IMG/VR virus record: IMGVR_UViG_3300037882_000756
Location: 1-34,921 of that record
DNA from: a virus
Length of the DNA stretch: 34,921 bases
Reading direction: 5' to 3' (one strand)
Shown: piece after piece, positions 22,254 through 29,253 of the stretch
Layout of the letters: every line of letters starts with the position of its first letter
How positions within the stretch are numbered: the stretch's first letter is position 1
Program-made: the position numbers and the translations under genes
The notes under the pieces: generated by a model
Databases searched by the model: none
Told to the model about the DNA's origin: nothing
The model's input: the letters and a program-made list of their open reading frames with translations, nothing else

Positions 22254-23082
22254 ATATCTCCGTTTCGAAATGCGGCGGCGTTCTTATGTCGCCCGCCGCA
22301 CTGATATACAAAACCGTCGCGCCTATCTCGTTCGGGTCTGCCGCCGCCACTTTGTGACCAAATCTCGTCTTGCGCTGCCATGACGGGGTGACTATCGCGT
22401 GCATGACATGGAACTTCCTGCCGTCCCGAACCGCAAAAGGCACATAGGTATGCCCGTGCGTGTGACTGGTAATCAACACATCAGGGACACACAACCCTCG
22501 ATTCTTTTGGTTGTAATAGGTGTCCCGCAGATAGTTACGGATAGCGTTGCCCTCGTTCGGGCCGCGTCCGCGCGTCTTGCCGTGATGGTAAAACCAGATG
22601 CTTTTTCCGTTCACGTTCAAGTCGAGAAAATCCCATACCTCCCTGTCCTCACCCATGGGCACCGCGCCCATGTTGCGGGCAATCTCGCGCTCAAAATTGC
22701 CCGTGTGCGTCTCGGTCCCGTTGACGTAGTACAGCGCGTCACCCTTACGGCGGTCGAAGCCCGCGCCTTTCAGGAAGGTATCCATCAAATCCTCGTGTAT
22801 CCTGCATTGCTCAAGAAAGTTCACCGTCAATACCTGGGTGGTGTTGTGGTGGTACCCCTCGATGGCATCGCCGTTATGCACCACGATCACACGCTTATCC
22901 TTGCGCTGCTTCTTGACATATGCCGCGCACCTCTTGAACAACTCGAACATCTCCAGTTCAACCTTGCCGGGCGTATGGTTGCGCTCCGTGTCGAACCGCC
23001 AGAACTTGCCCGGCGTCAGCGCCGTGCTGCCCCCGCTGTGCAGGTCGCTCAATACAACCAGCAGCGTGTCTTTAATTATCAA
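22246..23082 (-). CDS. Calcineurin-like metallophosphoesterase
   Basis: 278 residues with all metal motifs of the family in order: D-x-H (LSDLHSGG, D13/H15), 'VIVVHNGDAIEG', 'YVNGTETHTG' (NxTETH), 'IWFYHHGKTRG' and 'LITSHTHGHTY'. The two-metal site should be complete, so it is probably an active phosphoesterase or nuclease. It lies in the packaging operon before TerS. Phages sometimes carry such enzymes for DNA-end or nucleotide processing, which is the inference here. Its substrate is unknown. Confidence 0.9.
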   Translation of the reverse strand: MIIKDTLLVVLSDLHSGGSTALTPGKFWRFDTERNHTPGKVELEMFELFKRCAAYVKKQRKDKRVIVVHNGDAIEGYHHNTTQVLTVNFLEQCRIHEDLMDTFLKGAGFDRRKGDALYYVNGTETHTGNFEREIARNMGAVPMGEDREVWDFLDLNVNGKSIWFYHHGKTRGRGPNEGNAIRNYLRDTYYNQKNRGLCVPDVLITSHTHGHTYVPFAVRDGRKFHVMHAIVTPSWQRKTRFGHKVAAADPNEIGATVLYISAAGDIRTPPHFETEIYE

Positions 23083-23115
23083 AGTTCACCTTTCTGCGCT
23101 GCCCCGCGCTTGAGG

Positions 23116-23304
23116 TTACAAACAATCAAGACAATATCTTTGTTCATCACGCGGAATGTTGAGGTCGATCACAAAAACATCCTCGCAATCCTCGCAACTT
23201 TTCAAACAATCAGGACAATACAGGTCACCCATGAAATCAAAAGCTCCAGTTTTGCCGCAGTTGTCACATTTTTCCGTTATTTCAAAAGGCACAAGTTTTG
23301 ACAT
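23116..23304 (-). CDS. Zinc-finger mini-protein
   Basis: 62 residues with CDNCGKTGAF, YCPDCLKSCEDC and YCLDCL: six or more cysteines in CxxC pairs. It may bind two zinc ions. No family is recognised. Confidence 0.7.
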   Translation of the reverse strand: MSKLVPFEITEKCDNCGKTGAFDFMGDLYCPDCLKSCEDCEDVFVIDLNIPRDEQRYCLDCL

Positions 23305-23320
23305 TTATTCTCCAGTTTCG

Positions 23321-24061
23321 TTAAAAATCTGGTTGCGGCTTGCGTACCGTCGTACTCGTGCGGTATATCTTCAACGGGTCGGGCAGTGTATCACCCACCC
23401 ATCGCTCGGCCTCATCCTTGCGGAAGTAGATCGGACGGTCGAAGATGAACGGATAGACCAGCGGATACCCGATACCGTCGTAATACGCCTGGGGGAAGTG
23501 GCTTATCCGCGCCGGATCGTTGACGCCGATACTCACGCCGTACACGAACCAGTTATTTGCCACAATTGTTTCGATGGATGGTAATGCTCTTGTGGCGTCT
23601 ATGCCATGCACCCCTGGGTCGCAGCGCAGACGGTCGCCCTCATCCACCGCCCGAAAGAACGTGCCGCCGAACCCCCGCTGCATCTTGTCGTACCGCGGCA
23701 GGGTCGCTTTCAGGTCGAGATTATTTATCCAGTCCGCGTGTGCTATTCCCCCGTCGTAACCGTTCTGGTCGCCGTTGTTCATGGCACGGTCGTGCCTATG
23801 CGCCGCGCGCCACTTTTTAGGCTCCATCGGCGGACAGAAGTACCTCATCAGATCCCATGACATTAACTGGATCGCCTGCGTCATTTCCAGCGCCCGCGTC
23901 TCTATCGGCGGGACAACCTCAGGCATCCCCAACGGCGGCATACGCCCGCCCTCGGCGCCATGCAGCCACCTGTACCCGACATATCGCGTCGGCACTGGCG
24001 GAGGCTCGACCTCCACGCTCTGCACCGCCACCCGCGCAACAATGCTTACGTCAATCGTCAT
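23321..24061 (-). CDS. Hypothetical protein, 246 residues
   Basis: A full-length frame that is coupled to the upstream peptidase-like gene by a 4-nt overlap. The sequence is aromatic-rich: 'YRWLHGAEGG', 'MEPKKWRAAHRHDRAMNNGDQNGYDGGIAHADWINNLDLKATLPRYDKMQRGFGGTFFRA', 'FPQAYYDGIGYPLVYPFIFDRPIYF'. The spread of Trp, Tyr, His and Asp suggests a folded globular protein rather than a shadow. I do not recognise the family. Position between lysis and packaging genes leaves the role open. Confidence 0.6.
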   Translation of the reverse strand: MTIDVSIVARVAVQSVEVEPPPVPTRYVGYRWLHGAEGGRMPPLGMPEVVPPIETRALEMTQAIQLMSWDLMRYFCPPMEPKKWRAAHRHDRAMNNGDQNGYDGGIAHADWINNLDLKATLPRYDKMQRGFGGTFFRAVDEGDRLRCDPGVHGIDATRALPSIETIVANNWFVYGVSIGVNDPARISHFPQAYYDGIGYPLVYPFIFDRPIYFRKDEAERWVGDTLPDPLKIYRTSTTVRKPQPDF

Positions 24062-24348
24062 ATCTTTCCTTTGTTGCGTTCCAACACCTCTACAATGCCA
24101 TGTGCCAGCGCTTCAATATCCTGCTCTGACACACTGTCATTTTCACGCCCTGCCTGTGCAATGATGGCGTGTAGCAGTTCATGCCACAACGTAACCCGCC
24201 TGCCGTATTCGTCAAGCTCCCTCGAAATCCGTATGTTGGACTTATCATAGGATATATGCCCGACATGAGGATCACCATCGTGGATGAGTTCACGCTCATC
24301 CACGAACATCACATGAAATCTTTGCGCTCCAAGAAGTATTGTTGTCAC
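24058..24348 (-). CDS. HExxH metallopeptidase, ImmA/SprT-like
   Basis: 96 residues from a GTG at 24348 that overlaps the endolysin stop. AGGAG is about 11 bases before. H56-E57-L-L-H60 is the zinc-protease signature, with a third acidic residue E75 in 'SVSEQDIEALAHGI'. The overall arrangement (HELLHAI, then an Asp/Glu, then a C-terminal helix) resembles short phage ImmA/IrrE-like peptidases. The reading from 24606 is a shadow of the endolysin gene. ImmA enzymes cleave repressors. Whether that is the job here is not known. Confidence 0.7.
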   Translation of the reverse strand: MTTILLGAQRFHVMFVDERELIHDGDPHVGHISYDKSNIRISRELDEYGRRVTLWHELLHAIIAQAGRENDSVSEQDIEALAHGIVEVLERNKGKI

Positions 24349-25589
24349 AGCGGCGGCAACTCCTGATTCTCGTATGTTTTTCCATATTTCTTCCCGTTTA
24401 CATCCACAATGACGTCCAGTGTCATATGCACGCTGTCCTCCGTTGGCGGCGGGGGTTCGGTCGGCGGCGCGGCATGTCCCTGTATATAAATCGTTGTTCC
24501 CGTCCCCGATTGATACGCCGCCCATACGTCGCTGCGCTCGGCTACCGTCTGACCGTTGACGGTCTTGACGGCAACACCATTCCGTTTGGCGTCCGTCAAG
24601 TGCCACCAGTTCGCGGACTGCGAATCGGATATCACCTCGTCGCCCTGTAACAGGTCGCCGATGTCCGCATTGGTCGTGCCCGGTCCCGTGCGGATGTTCA
24701 ATCCGGGCGTTACCACAGTCCCGTATTTCATCGTGCCTCCAATCGGCGGCGGGGGTGGCGTCGTGCCGCCTGCTATTTGCTGTAATTCCTGCAATGTGCC
24801 ACTAAAATAATTCCCGTCCAGTTCCTTTTTCCCCACACTGGACGGCGCGTAATACGCCTGCTCCAATGTACTAGCCCATTGCCAGAAATCCCACGTCGTA
24901 AATCCAGTCGGTAATGTCGGTTTGGATGTGCCGTAATTTGCGAACCAGAAGAAGGAAAACTTCGCCTTCAATGCGGCGGGCATCGCTCCGAATTGATTCA
25001 TGTATCCCGCCGCCGTGTATAGCACCGGCTTGATACCGTTCAAGCGAGTGAACTCTGTCACCCACAGATCGAGATCGCTGTAATTCGGGAACGCAGGCGA
25101 CCCGCCCCAATATGTCCACTCGAAATCAATAACAGGCGGTAACTGTTTGGGTACATTCTTTATCCTGTCCCAATACGCCGCCGCCTGTAATTTGCAGGAA
25201 ACCTTATTGTTCGGGTAAAGCCACCCATAACTACCAGTGAGAAGCCCCGCCTTGATCGAAGCGGGATGGTTGACATCCCAATAGCGCGTCGGAACCGTAC
25301 CATCCACGCACTTGAACCACGCGAAGCGCATCCCGCGCGCGTAGGTATTGGTGAAATCCAATACGCCGCCCCAATGCGAATCGTCCATCCCCAGCACGTA
25401 GGCGGGGTTGGGGGTGACATAGGCTTGCAGGACATAGGCACGGTCGGCAATGTCCGCACCGTCGTATAACTGCCGGAAATGACGGCGGCGGTTCTGCTCG
25501 CGCCCGTTCTCGTTCTCGTCCAGCCCCAGGCGGAATTGGAAATCCTCGAACGTCTTTGCCTGCCATAATCGCGTGTCTGTTAGTTTCAT
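24345..25589 (-). CDS. Endolysin: GH25-like lysozyme with SH3-type domain
   Basis: 414 residues. The catalytic part has GMDDSHWGG (Asp69/70), 'DFTNTYARGMRFAWFKCVDG' and the glycosidase pair D155-F-E157 in PPVIDFEW, all hallmarks of GH25 muramidases. A Pro-rich linker (TTPPPPP) near residue 285 leads to an SH3-like cell-wall domain (PGLNIRTGPGTTNADIGDLLQGDEV). A second Pro-rich linker (PPTEPPPPTED) leads to a short C-terminal beta tail. It cleaves peptidoglycan from within at lysis. No signal peptide is seen, so it relies on the holin. It lies in the lysis cluster directly downstream of holin-like genes. Confidence 0.92.
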   Translation of the reverse strand: MKLTDTRLWQAKTFEDFQFRLGLDENENGREQNRRRHFRQLYDGADIADRAYVLQAYVTPNPAYVLGMDDSHWGGVLDFTNTYARGMRFAWFKCVDGTVPTRYWDVNHPASIKAGLLTGSYGWLYPNNKVSCKLQAAAYWDRIKNVPKQLPPVIDFEWTYWGGSPAFPNYSDLDLWVTEFTRLNGIKPVLYTAAGYMNQFGAMPAALKAKFSFFWFANYGTSKPTLPTGFTTWDFWQWASTLEQAYYAPSSVGKKELDGNYFSGTLQELQQIAGGTTPPPPPIGGTMKYGTVVTPGLNIRTGPGTTNADIGDLLQGDEVISDSQSANWWHLTDAKRNGVAVKTVNGQTVAERSDVWAAYQSGTGTTIYIQGHAAPPTEPPPPTEDSVHMTLDVIVDVNGKKYGKTYENQELPPL

Positions 25590-25951
25590 TTTCCCGCCCT
25601 GTTTATAAGTTCCTGCGTATCCATGAAATCAGGTATATCCTCACCCGGTAATTTCCGATTGATGTACTTGATTGCGCGTCCATAGGCGCGTTCAAAACGG
25701 CGCAGTTCACTCCTCAGGTTTTCGATCTCGATCTGTGATTCACGCTTCCACGTTTCCAGAATATCGATCCGTTTCCATGCCTCGGTCAACGTTTTACCCA
25801 CGCCCTCGACCGCATCCCCAAGACTGGACTGCGTTTCAGCATCCAGTTTCTTGACCTCGGGTTTGAGCCGCCGCAATCCCTGTACTATGGCTAATAGCGC
25901 CATAGGCACTTGGGATATGAGTACGATAACGATGGCCTCGGATAGATTCAT
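25586..25951 (-). CDS. Membrane-anchored coiled-coil protein of the lysis cluster
   Basis: 121 residues from the ATG at 25951, which overlaps the upstream stop. It has one N-terminal transmembrane helix (residues 3-25, AIVIVLISQVPMALLAIVQGL). A long charged helix follows ('VEGVGKTLTEAWKRIDILETWKRESQIEIENLRSELRRFERAYGRA'). This layout resembles haemolysin XhlA or a holin accessory. Position just before the endolysin supports a role in lysis. It might equally be a spanin-like component. Confidence 0.65.
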   Translation of the reverse strand: MNLSEAIVIVLISQVPMALLAIVQGLRRLKPEVKKLDAETQSSLGDAVEGVGKTLTEAWKRIDILETWKRESQIEIENLRSELRRFERAYGRAIKYINRKLPGEDIPDFMDTQELINRAGK

Positions 25952-26211
25952 CGACGTTTGCTCCGATTGTAGGAGATGTGCAGGGGGATCGCCTGGGACA
26001 GCGCGATCATTATCAGCGAGACGCGGACGAACACCGCCCGCGCTTCGATGGGTATCTCGACCGCCCAAAACACCAGGTAGAGTATCCCCTCGCCCGCGAA
26101 CACCGCCGCAAAGATGCGCGTGTCCATGCGTATCTCAGCGCCGCGCGTCACCCACCAGACATACGCGGAATAGAACAACGCCGCCGCTACAAAGAATGGG
26201 TGAATGATCAT
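25948..26211 (-). CDS. Small membrane protein of lysis cluster
   Basis: 87 residues with about three hydrophobic helices (FFVAAALFYSAYVWWV, FAAVFAGEGILYLVFWAVE, VRVSLIMIALSQAIPL) and a basic C-terminus (SYNRSKRR). No clear Shine-Dalgarno precedes its ATG. The long inverted repeat just upstream may control it. It could be a second holin or an antiholin. Confidence 0.6.
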   Translation of the reverse strand: MIIHPFFVAAALFYSAYVWWVTRGAEIRMDTRIFAAVFAGEGILYLVFWAVEIPIEARAVFVRVSLIMIALSQAIPLHISYNRSKRR

Positions 26212-26224
26212 TTTGAATTATGGG

Positions 26225-26300
26225 AACAACCGCCCGCCGCAACTCGCGCCCGGCTGTAACCGCCTTTGGACTCGGTCTGTTAGGCGGCGGACGGTGGTTC
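26225..26300 (-). repeat. Imperfect 16-bp inverted repeat upstream of lysis membrane gene
   Basis: Arms at 26225-26240 and 26285-26300 match as inverted repeats at 14 of 16 positions, with an inner CCGCCT/AGGCGG stem (26260-26265, 26282-26287). It occupies the 94-bp gap after the holin gene. It may be a terminator, attenuator or ribosome-site blocker. It is GC-rich with no U-run. Confidence 0.65.
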
Positions 26301-26305
26301 GTGAG

Positions 26306-26647
26306 TTATTTGTTGAACTTGGCCCGCAACGGCTCGAACACTTTGGTATATAAAATGTTATAGATGAGCGTTGCCATACCAACAACGGGGGTAGCCATTG
26401 CCAGTAATTCCGCCACCCATTGTAATACCGCATTTGCAAACGAGAGCGGATCGGCGTAGGGCGGGAACGGCGGAAGGAACACGCCTGACCAGATTCCCGC
26501 CAGCACAACAGATACAGCGAATAAGGCGACGGTCAAAGGACCGCGCCCAGGCTGGTATCCGAACCAATCAGCCAGTAACTTCAACACGAATACGGCTGCC
26601 GAAGCCAGCAGACCTACAAACATGATTTGTTCAGGGTCTAATTGCAT
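26306..26647 (-). CDS. Holin-like three-helix membrane protein
   Basis: 113 residues with AAGGAG and an extended -10 promoter just upstream. Three hydrophobic stretches (about 7-27, 38-60 and 80-102) with a short basic tail (AKFNK) suit a class I holin. Holins form lethal membrane lesions that let endolysin out. It is the first gene of the lysis cluster and probably sets lysis time. Confidence 0.75.
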   Translation of the reverse strand: MQLDPEQIMFVGLLASAAVFVLKLLADWFGYQPGRGPLTVALFAVSVVLAGIWSGVFLPPFPPYADPLSFANAVLQWVAELLAMATPVVGMATLIYNILYTKVFEPLRAKFNK

Positions 26648-26675
26648 GATTTTTTACTCCTTGTGTATGTCCTTA

Positions 26676-26684
26676 ATTATATCA
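26676..26684 (-). promoter_or_regulatory. Extended -10 promoter for lysis genes
   Basis: TGATATAAT on the minus strand is a perfect TG-N-TATAAT extended -10. The holin ATG lies about 30 bases downstream with an AAGGAG. The AT-rich flank is a sharp change from the GC-rich surroundings. It probably starts the lysis-packaging transcript. Confidence 0.65.
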
Positions 26685-26696
26685 CTTTTTCCATAT

Positions 26697-26727
26697 CGGA
26701 TAATTCACACATTTTGTATATTATCCG
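26697..26727. promoter_or_regulatory. 8-bp operator-like dyad upstream of lysis promoter
   Basis: CGGATAAT (26697-26704) and ATTATCCG (26720-26727) are perfect inverted repeats with a 15-bp spacer. The right end includes the stop codon of the upstream gene, and the left arm falls where a -35 element would be. It could be a repressor or activator site for the lysis transcript. As a terminator it lacks a U-run. Confidence 0.55.
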
Positions 26728-26933
26728 TCACAATTACTGCAACGGAAATCACCAGGATGCGCTAGATACATCGTTGGCTCTCTGCAATCGGGACACACCA
26801 CACTCACAGACTGCCCGAAACCGTCGGAGATTTCGGCCTTGTGATTCTGCCTAAATATTTCATAGGCTCTGCCCTCATTGAAAACGAGAGCCAACAGGGT
26901 GATCATCAGAAGGATGAACAAACAAGTTTCCAT
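26721..26933 (-). CDS. Small membrane protein with C-terminal zinc-ribbon
   Basis: 70 residues: an N-terminal hydrophobic helix (LFILLMITLLALVF), then a charged linker and VVCPDCREP...FRCSNCDG with two CxxC pairs. It sits between the unknown 192-residue gene and the lysis promoter. Function unknown. Confidence 0.65.
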   Translation of the reverse strand: METCLFILLMITLLALVFNEGRAYEIFRQNHKAEISDGFGQSVSVVCPDCREPTMYLAHPGDFRCSNCDG

Positions 26934-26957
26934 GTCCGCTTAACCGTCGGAGATTTC
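26819..26957. repeat. 16-bp direct repeat (two copies)
   Basis: AACCGTCGGAGATTTC occurs at 26819-26834 and again at 26942-26957, 123 bp apart. Both copies encode 'EISDG' on the minus strand, once inside the membrane/zinc-ribbon gene and once at the C-terminus of the preceding gene. It marks a past duplication or insertion event at this junction. Confidence 0.8.
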
Positions 26958-27518
26958 CAGTTCGTTCAATAGTTTCCGCGCCAGTGACTGCAATTTCTGC
27001 GACGCCTCGTCCCTTACCAGCACCTCCTCGGCCAATACCCGCAAGGACCGCACCAGCGTCCCCCATTTGCGCGGCGACCTGTCCAGCCTCAGCGCCTTGC
27101 GCATCTCCTCCAGCATATGATTGACCGTCCAGTTATGCAAAGACGCCAGCGATAAATACACAAGGCATTTGTCAAGCGTCACTTTATAAGGGTGCGTGTT
27201 CCGCAGGCTCCACATCTGCCAGAAGTGTGAGGGCGTCAGGTTGCGGCGCAAGTGCCTGACGTCGGAAGCGATTCCGAATCGCGCCAGGTCCGCGAACAGG
27301 TCATACGCATGGCAGTAGTTCTCGATACTGGCAACGTCCTTTTTTGCGTCCTCGGCTATCGCCTTGAGCGCGTACCTCTCATACAAACCCCACATCCGCC
27401 ACGCATGGAAGCCCGCCCGCCACAGACTGGCTCCCGCCTGCTCGATGTTCACCACCGCCGCCCGCCTGTGATGATCTGCCCTGTCCTCTGTCAGGGACGG
27501 CGCCTGTGCCTCGCTCAT
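26940..27518 (-). CDS. Hypothetical helical protein, 192 residues
   Basis: A full-length, composition-normal frame rich in helix: 'QAGASLWRAGFHAWRMWGLYERYALKAIAEDAKKDVASIENYCHAYDLFADLARFG', 'VDKCLVYLSLASLHNWTVNHMLEEMRKALRL'. The many Trp, Arg and Glu residues and the absence of catalytic motifs suggest a nucleic-acid- or protein-binding factor. It is coupled by ATGA to the 61-residue gene. Family not recognised. Confidence 0.6.
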   Translation of the reverse strand: MSEAQAPSLTEDRADHHRRAAVVNIEQAGASLWRAGFHAWRMWGLYERYALKAIAEDAKKDVASIENYCHAYDLFADLARFGIASDVRHLRRNLTPSHFWQMWSLRNTHPYKVTLDKCLVYLSLASLHNWTVNHMLEEMRKALRLDRSPRKWGTLVRSLRVLAEEVLVRDEASQKLQSLARKLLNELEISDG

Positions 27519-27700
27519 CCTGCCTCCTCGCGCACCTGCCGCGCCTCTGTTTGTTCGGCAATGTAGTCGATCAACGCCTGCAAATCCTCCCTAAAGAACT
27601 CTTTATAACTTCCCTTTTCAGCGGGTTCCCAACGAGAAACAAAAACGTCAAGCGGATTTTCGTGCCTTTCAAGCGCCTCTTTGTAAGTAGGTATATTCAT
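27515..27700 (-). CDS. Small hypothetical protein
   Basis: 61 residues, coupled on both sides by 4-nt overlaps. The charged helical sequence 'KEALERHENPLDVFVSRWEPAEKGSYKEFFREDLQALIDYIAEQ' has no motif I can name. Confidence 0.6.
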   Translation of the reverse strand: MNIPTYKEALERHENPLDVFVSRWEPAEKGSYKEFFREDLQALIDYIAEQTEARQVREEAG

Positions 27701-28047
27701 GCCGTCACCTTTTTCAGTGCCTTCACCACCAGTTCAATACAAGAAACAGGATCGTTTTCAAGCATCTTCGGTGAAAAACGGAAAATCTTCCATCCGAGCG
27801 ACGCAGCAATGTTGTACTTTTCCAGATCGCTGTCCTGCATGTGCCTGCCGCCGCCCGGAACATTCCAGGCATTCCCTTCAACTTCGACCGCAATCTTGTG
27901 ATCTGGAAAGGCAAAGTCAAATCTGTGCTTGCGCCCGAGTTCCGCATCGAAGTTATATTCCTCCGCCGGTTCAGGCGCGCTCAGTCCAGCCTTCACCTGC
28001 CAGTAGAAACGGAATATCTGCGCCTTATCCGTGTGTCCCGGTCTCAT
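27697..28047 (-). CDS. PD-(D/E)XK-type nuclease, DUF559/Vsr-like
   Basis: 116 residues from the ATG at 28047, overlapping the preceding stop. 'YNFDAELGRKHRFDFAFPDHKIAVEVEGNAWN' holds the D...(D/E)-x-(K/E) core: RFDFAF and AVEVEG, the aspartate and glutamate of a restriction-like fold. 'LGWKIFRFSPKML' closes the domain. The family covers Vsr-type mismatch nucleases and DUF559 endonuclease-like proteins. It may act in DNA repair, recombination or restriction of competitors. Catalytic lysine is replaced by E/G in EVEG, as in related families. Confidence 0.7.
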   Translation of the reverse strand: MRPGHTDKAQIFRFYWQVKAGLSAPEPAEEYNFDAELGRKHRFDFAFPDHKIAVEVEGNAWNVPGGGRHMQDSDLEKYNIAASLGWKIFRFSPKMLENDPVSCIELVVKALKKVTA

Positions 28048-28226
28048 TCGATACCCACCATCCCCGCAAGACACAGCGGACAATCTATGTACCCCTGCTC
28101 GTCAAGCATTTCGACGATCTCACGATCCTCGTAATACGCCTGCCACTCATACCAGCCGTGATAATTGCAGTCCAGCCGTTCGGGAAGTTCGATGACACGA
28201 TCCGAAAAATCAAGTTGTTCCATCAT
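28044..28226 (-). CDS. Small hypothetical protein
   Basis: 60 residues from the ATG overlapping the upstream TGA (28226). A single DCPLC near the end gives two cysteines. The body is acidic and aromatic (YHGWYEWQAYYEDREIVEMLDEQGYI). The start is preceded by the GGAGAGGAGTGCGA ribosome module. Function unknown. Confidence 0.6.
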   Translation of the reverse strand: MMEQLDFSDRVIELPERLDCNYHGWYEWQAYYEDREIVEMLDEQGYIDCPLCLAGMVGIE

Positions 28227-28393
28227 TCGCACTCCTCTCCAGTATCCTTTTTTACTTCACTTGTCCAATCGTGTTCGCCGTCATCGGTGCATACGTTGGG
28301 GTCTCTTGTACTTGCCCCGAACGCAATGGCAAGTGATAGAACCAACACCCTATCAAAATCAACGCCACATTTTTCACAATGCATGTTTGGCAT
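28223..28393 (-). CDS. Small CxxC protein
   Basis: 56 residues from the ATG at 28393, chosen because GAGAGGAG lies eight bases before it. Sequence 'MHCEKCGVDF' opens with a CxxC, a hydrophobic strand 'VLVLSLAIAFG' follows, and the C-terminus is acidic (EECE). Probably a metal-binding mini-protein. Confidence 0.6.
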   Translation of the reverse strand: MPNMHCEKCGVDFDRVLVLSLAIAFGASTRDPNVCTDDGEHDWTSEVKKDTGEECE

Positions 28394-28407
28394 CACTCGC
28401 ACTCCTC

Positions 28408-28650
28408 TCAATATTCAAAAATATCTTTGTTCACCAACAATCCCACAGGAGGTTGAGTCTGACCGCTAATCACAAACAACCAGACTTTGCCGAACAATAA
28501 GGCTGACAATCGTTCTCTCCACGTCATTTTCCACAATGAAATACATTGTTTACCATCTGTGAACACGGGAAGTGTTGCACACTCCTCATCCGTCCATCCC
28601 TCAGGTTTTAATAAATCTTTATTCGATTGTTTGAAATTCATCGGTTCCAT
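28408..28650 (-). CDS. Small phage protein, 'W..RL..LL.G.VWL' family
   Basis: 80 residues from the ATG at 28650, with GGAAGGA before it. The pattern 'DEECATLPVFTDGKQCISLWKMTWRERLSALLFGKVWLFVISGQTQPPVGL' is one I know as a widespread small protein in phage and plasmid genomes, with a conserved LP.f.DG..C.S.W....ERL and 'G.TQPPV' tail. Its function is unknown. It overlaps the preceding gene. Confidence 0.75.
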   Translation of the reverse strand: MEPMNFKQSNKDLLKPEGWTDEECATLPVFTDGKQCISLWKMTWRERLSALLFGKVWLFVISGQTQPPVGLLVNKDIFEY

Positions 28651-28879
28651 GATTTTTCCTTCCATAATCATAAGCATTGATACTATTGACCAACTTCTCT
28701 GCTTCCATAACAGCGTCTTCAAGAGTTGCCGCTTCAACACATTTTCGCCATCCTGTTTCCTCTTCTCCATCATCTGCCATTTGAATCCGAATAACTCCGG
28801 GCGTAATATTAGAGACTAGATGCCACGCCCATCCGTTTTTATTCAACCTGCTAGACAATTCTTCTTGTGTAATGTTCAT
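28619..28879 (-). CDS. Small hypothetical protein
   Basis: 86 residues from the ATG that overlaps the lipoprotein stop (TAATG). Alternating helix and strand (ITQEELSSRLNKNGWAWHLVSNITPGVIRIQM), then an acidic stretch. No family is recognised. Confidence 0.6.
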   Translation of the reverse strand: MNITQEELSSRLNKNGWAWHLVSNITPGVIRIQMADDGEEETGWRKCVEAATLEDAVMEAEKLVNSINAYDYGRKNHGTDEFQTIE

Positions 28880-29253
28880 TACTCGCACTCCTCTCCACCG
28901 TCAACGGCGCGGTTGCAGATGTAGCCGCCAGCGATGCGTATAAATCCGTTATCCGCCCAGTGGACGAACTCCACCGTTCCGCCGCATTGCACATACAGCG
29001 ACGGGTACGCCACCCCCGCGCCCTCACGGATGTTCCAGCATCCCGTTATCGCCAGGACAGCCGTTCGGGTTGGCGGCGAGGTATTTTCCCATTCCGTGCC
29101 TGAAAATGGCGTGGAAGCGTCCTGTGTGGCGGGAACAGGCGAAGAATCGACTGTCGGCAGGGTTGTCGCCGTTCCGCAGGCGAGGGCGGATAGTGTAAAT
29201 AAGGCGAACAGTAAATACACTTTTGACCATAAGCGTAAATATGTATTATTCAT
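28879..29253 (-). CDS. Lipoprotein with SH3-like C-terminus
   Basis: 124 residues. A basic N-terminus and hydrophobic core (VYLLFALFTLSALAC) end at Cys26 (SALAC), a plausible if imperfect lipobox. A Thr/Pro-rich stretch then leads to 'CWNIREGAGVAYPSLYVQCGGTVEFVHWADNGFIRIAGGYICN', which resembles an SH3-type wall-binding domain. A lipoprotein made by a phage is often involved in superinfection exclusion or spanin function. The exact role is inferred only. Confidence 0.7.
   Translation of the reverse strand: MNNTYLRLWSKVYLLFALFTLSALACGTATTLPTVDSSPVPATQDASTPFSGTEWENTSPPTRTAVLAITGCWNIREGAGVAYPSLYVQCGGTVEFVHWADNGFIRIAGGYICNRAVDGGEECE

Larger units (their letters stand above)
28227..28896 (-). repeat. 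Three copies of a 14-bp ribosome-site module
   Basis: The minus-strand sequence GGAGAGGAGTGCGA recurs at 28227-28240, 28397-28409 (last base differs) and 28883-28896, each time just before an ATG of a small gene. Twice it also encodes the upstream '(G)EECE' C-terminus; once it is outside any coding frame. The repeats connect three gene junctions in 670 bp. Confidence 0.85.

Noticed and set aside
22399-23301. 300-residue plus-strand frame opposite the phosphoesterase
   Set aside because: It lacks a ribosome site and is an antisense shadow; the minus strand encodes all phosphoesterase motifs.
24349-24606. Extended N-terminus for the HExxH peptidase
   Set aside because: The added residues are a shadow of the endolysin gene, and the GTG at 24348 has the expected overlap and an AGGAG.
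26225-26300. tRNA-like fold in the GC-rich gap after the holin
   Set aside because: The region has inverted repeats and a TGTAA-type loop, but no acceptor stem, T-loop (GGTTCGA) or proper anticodon stem can be made.
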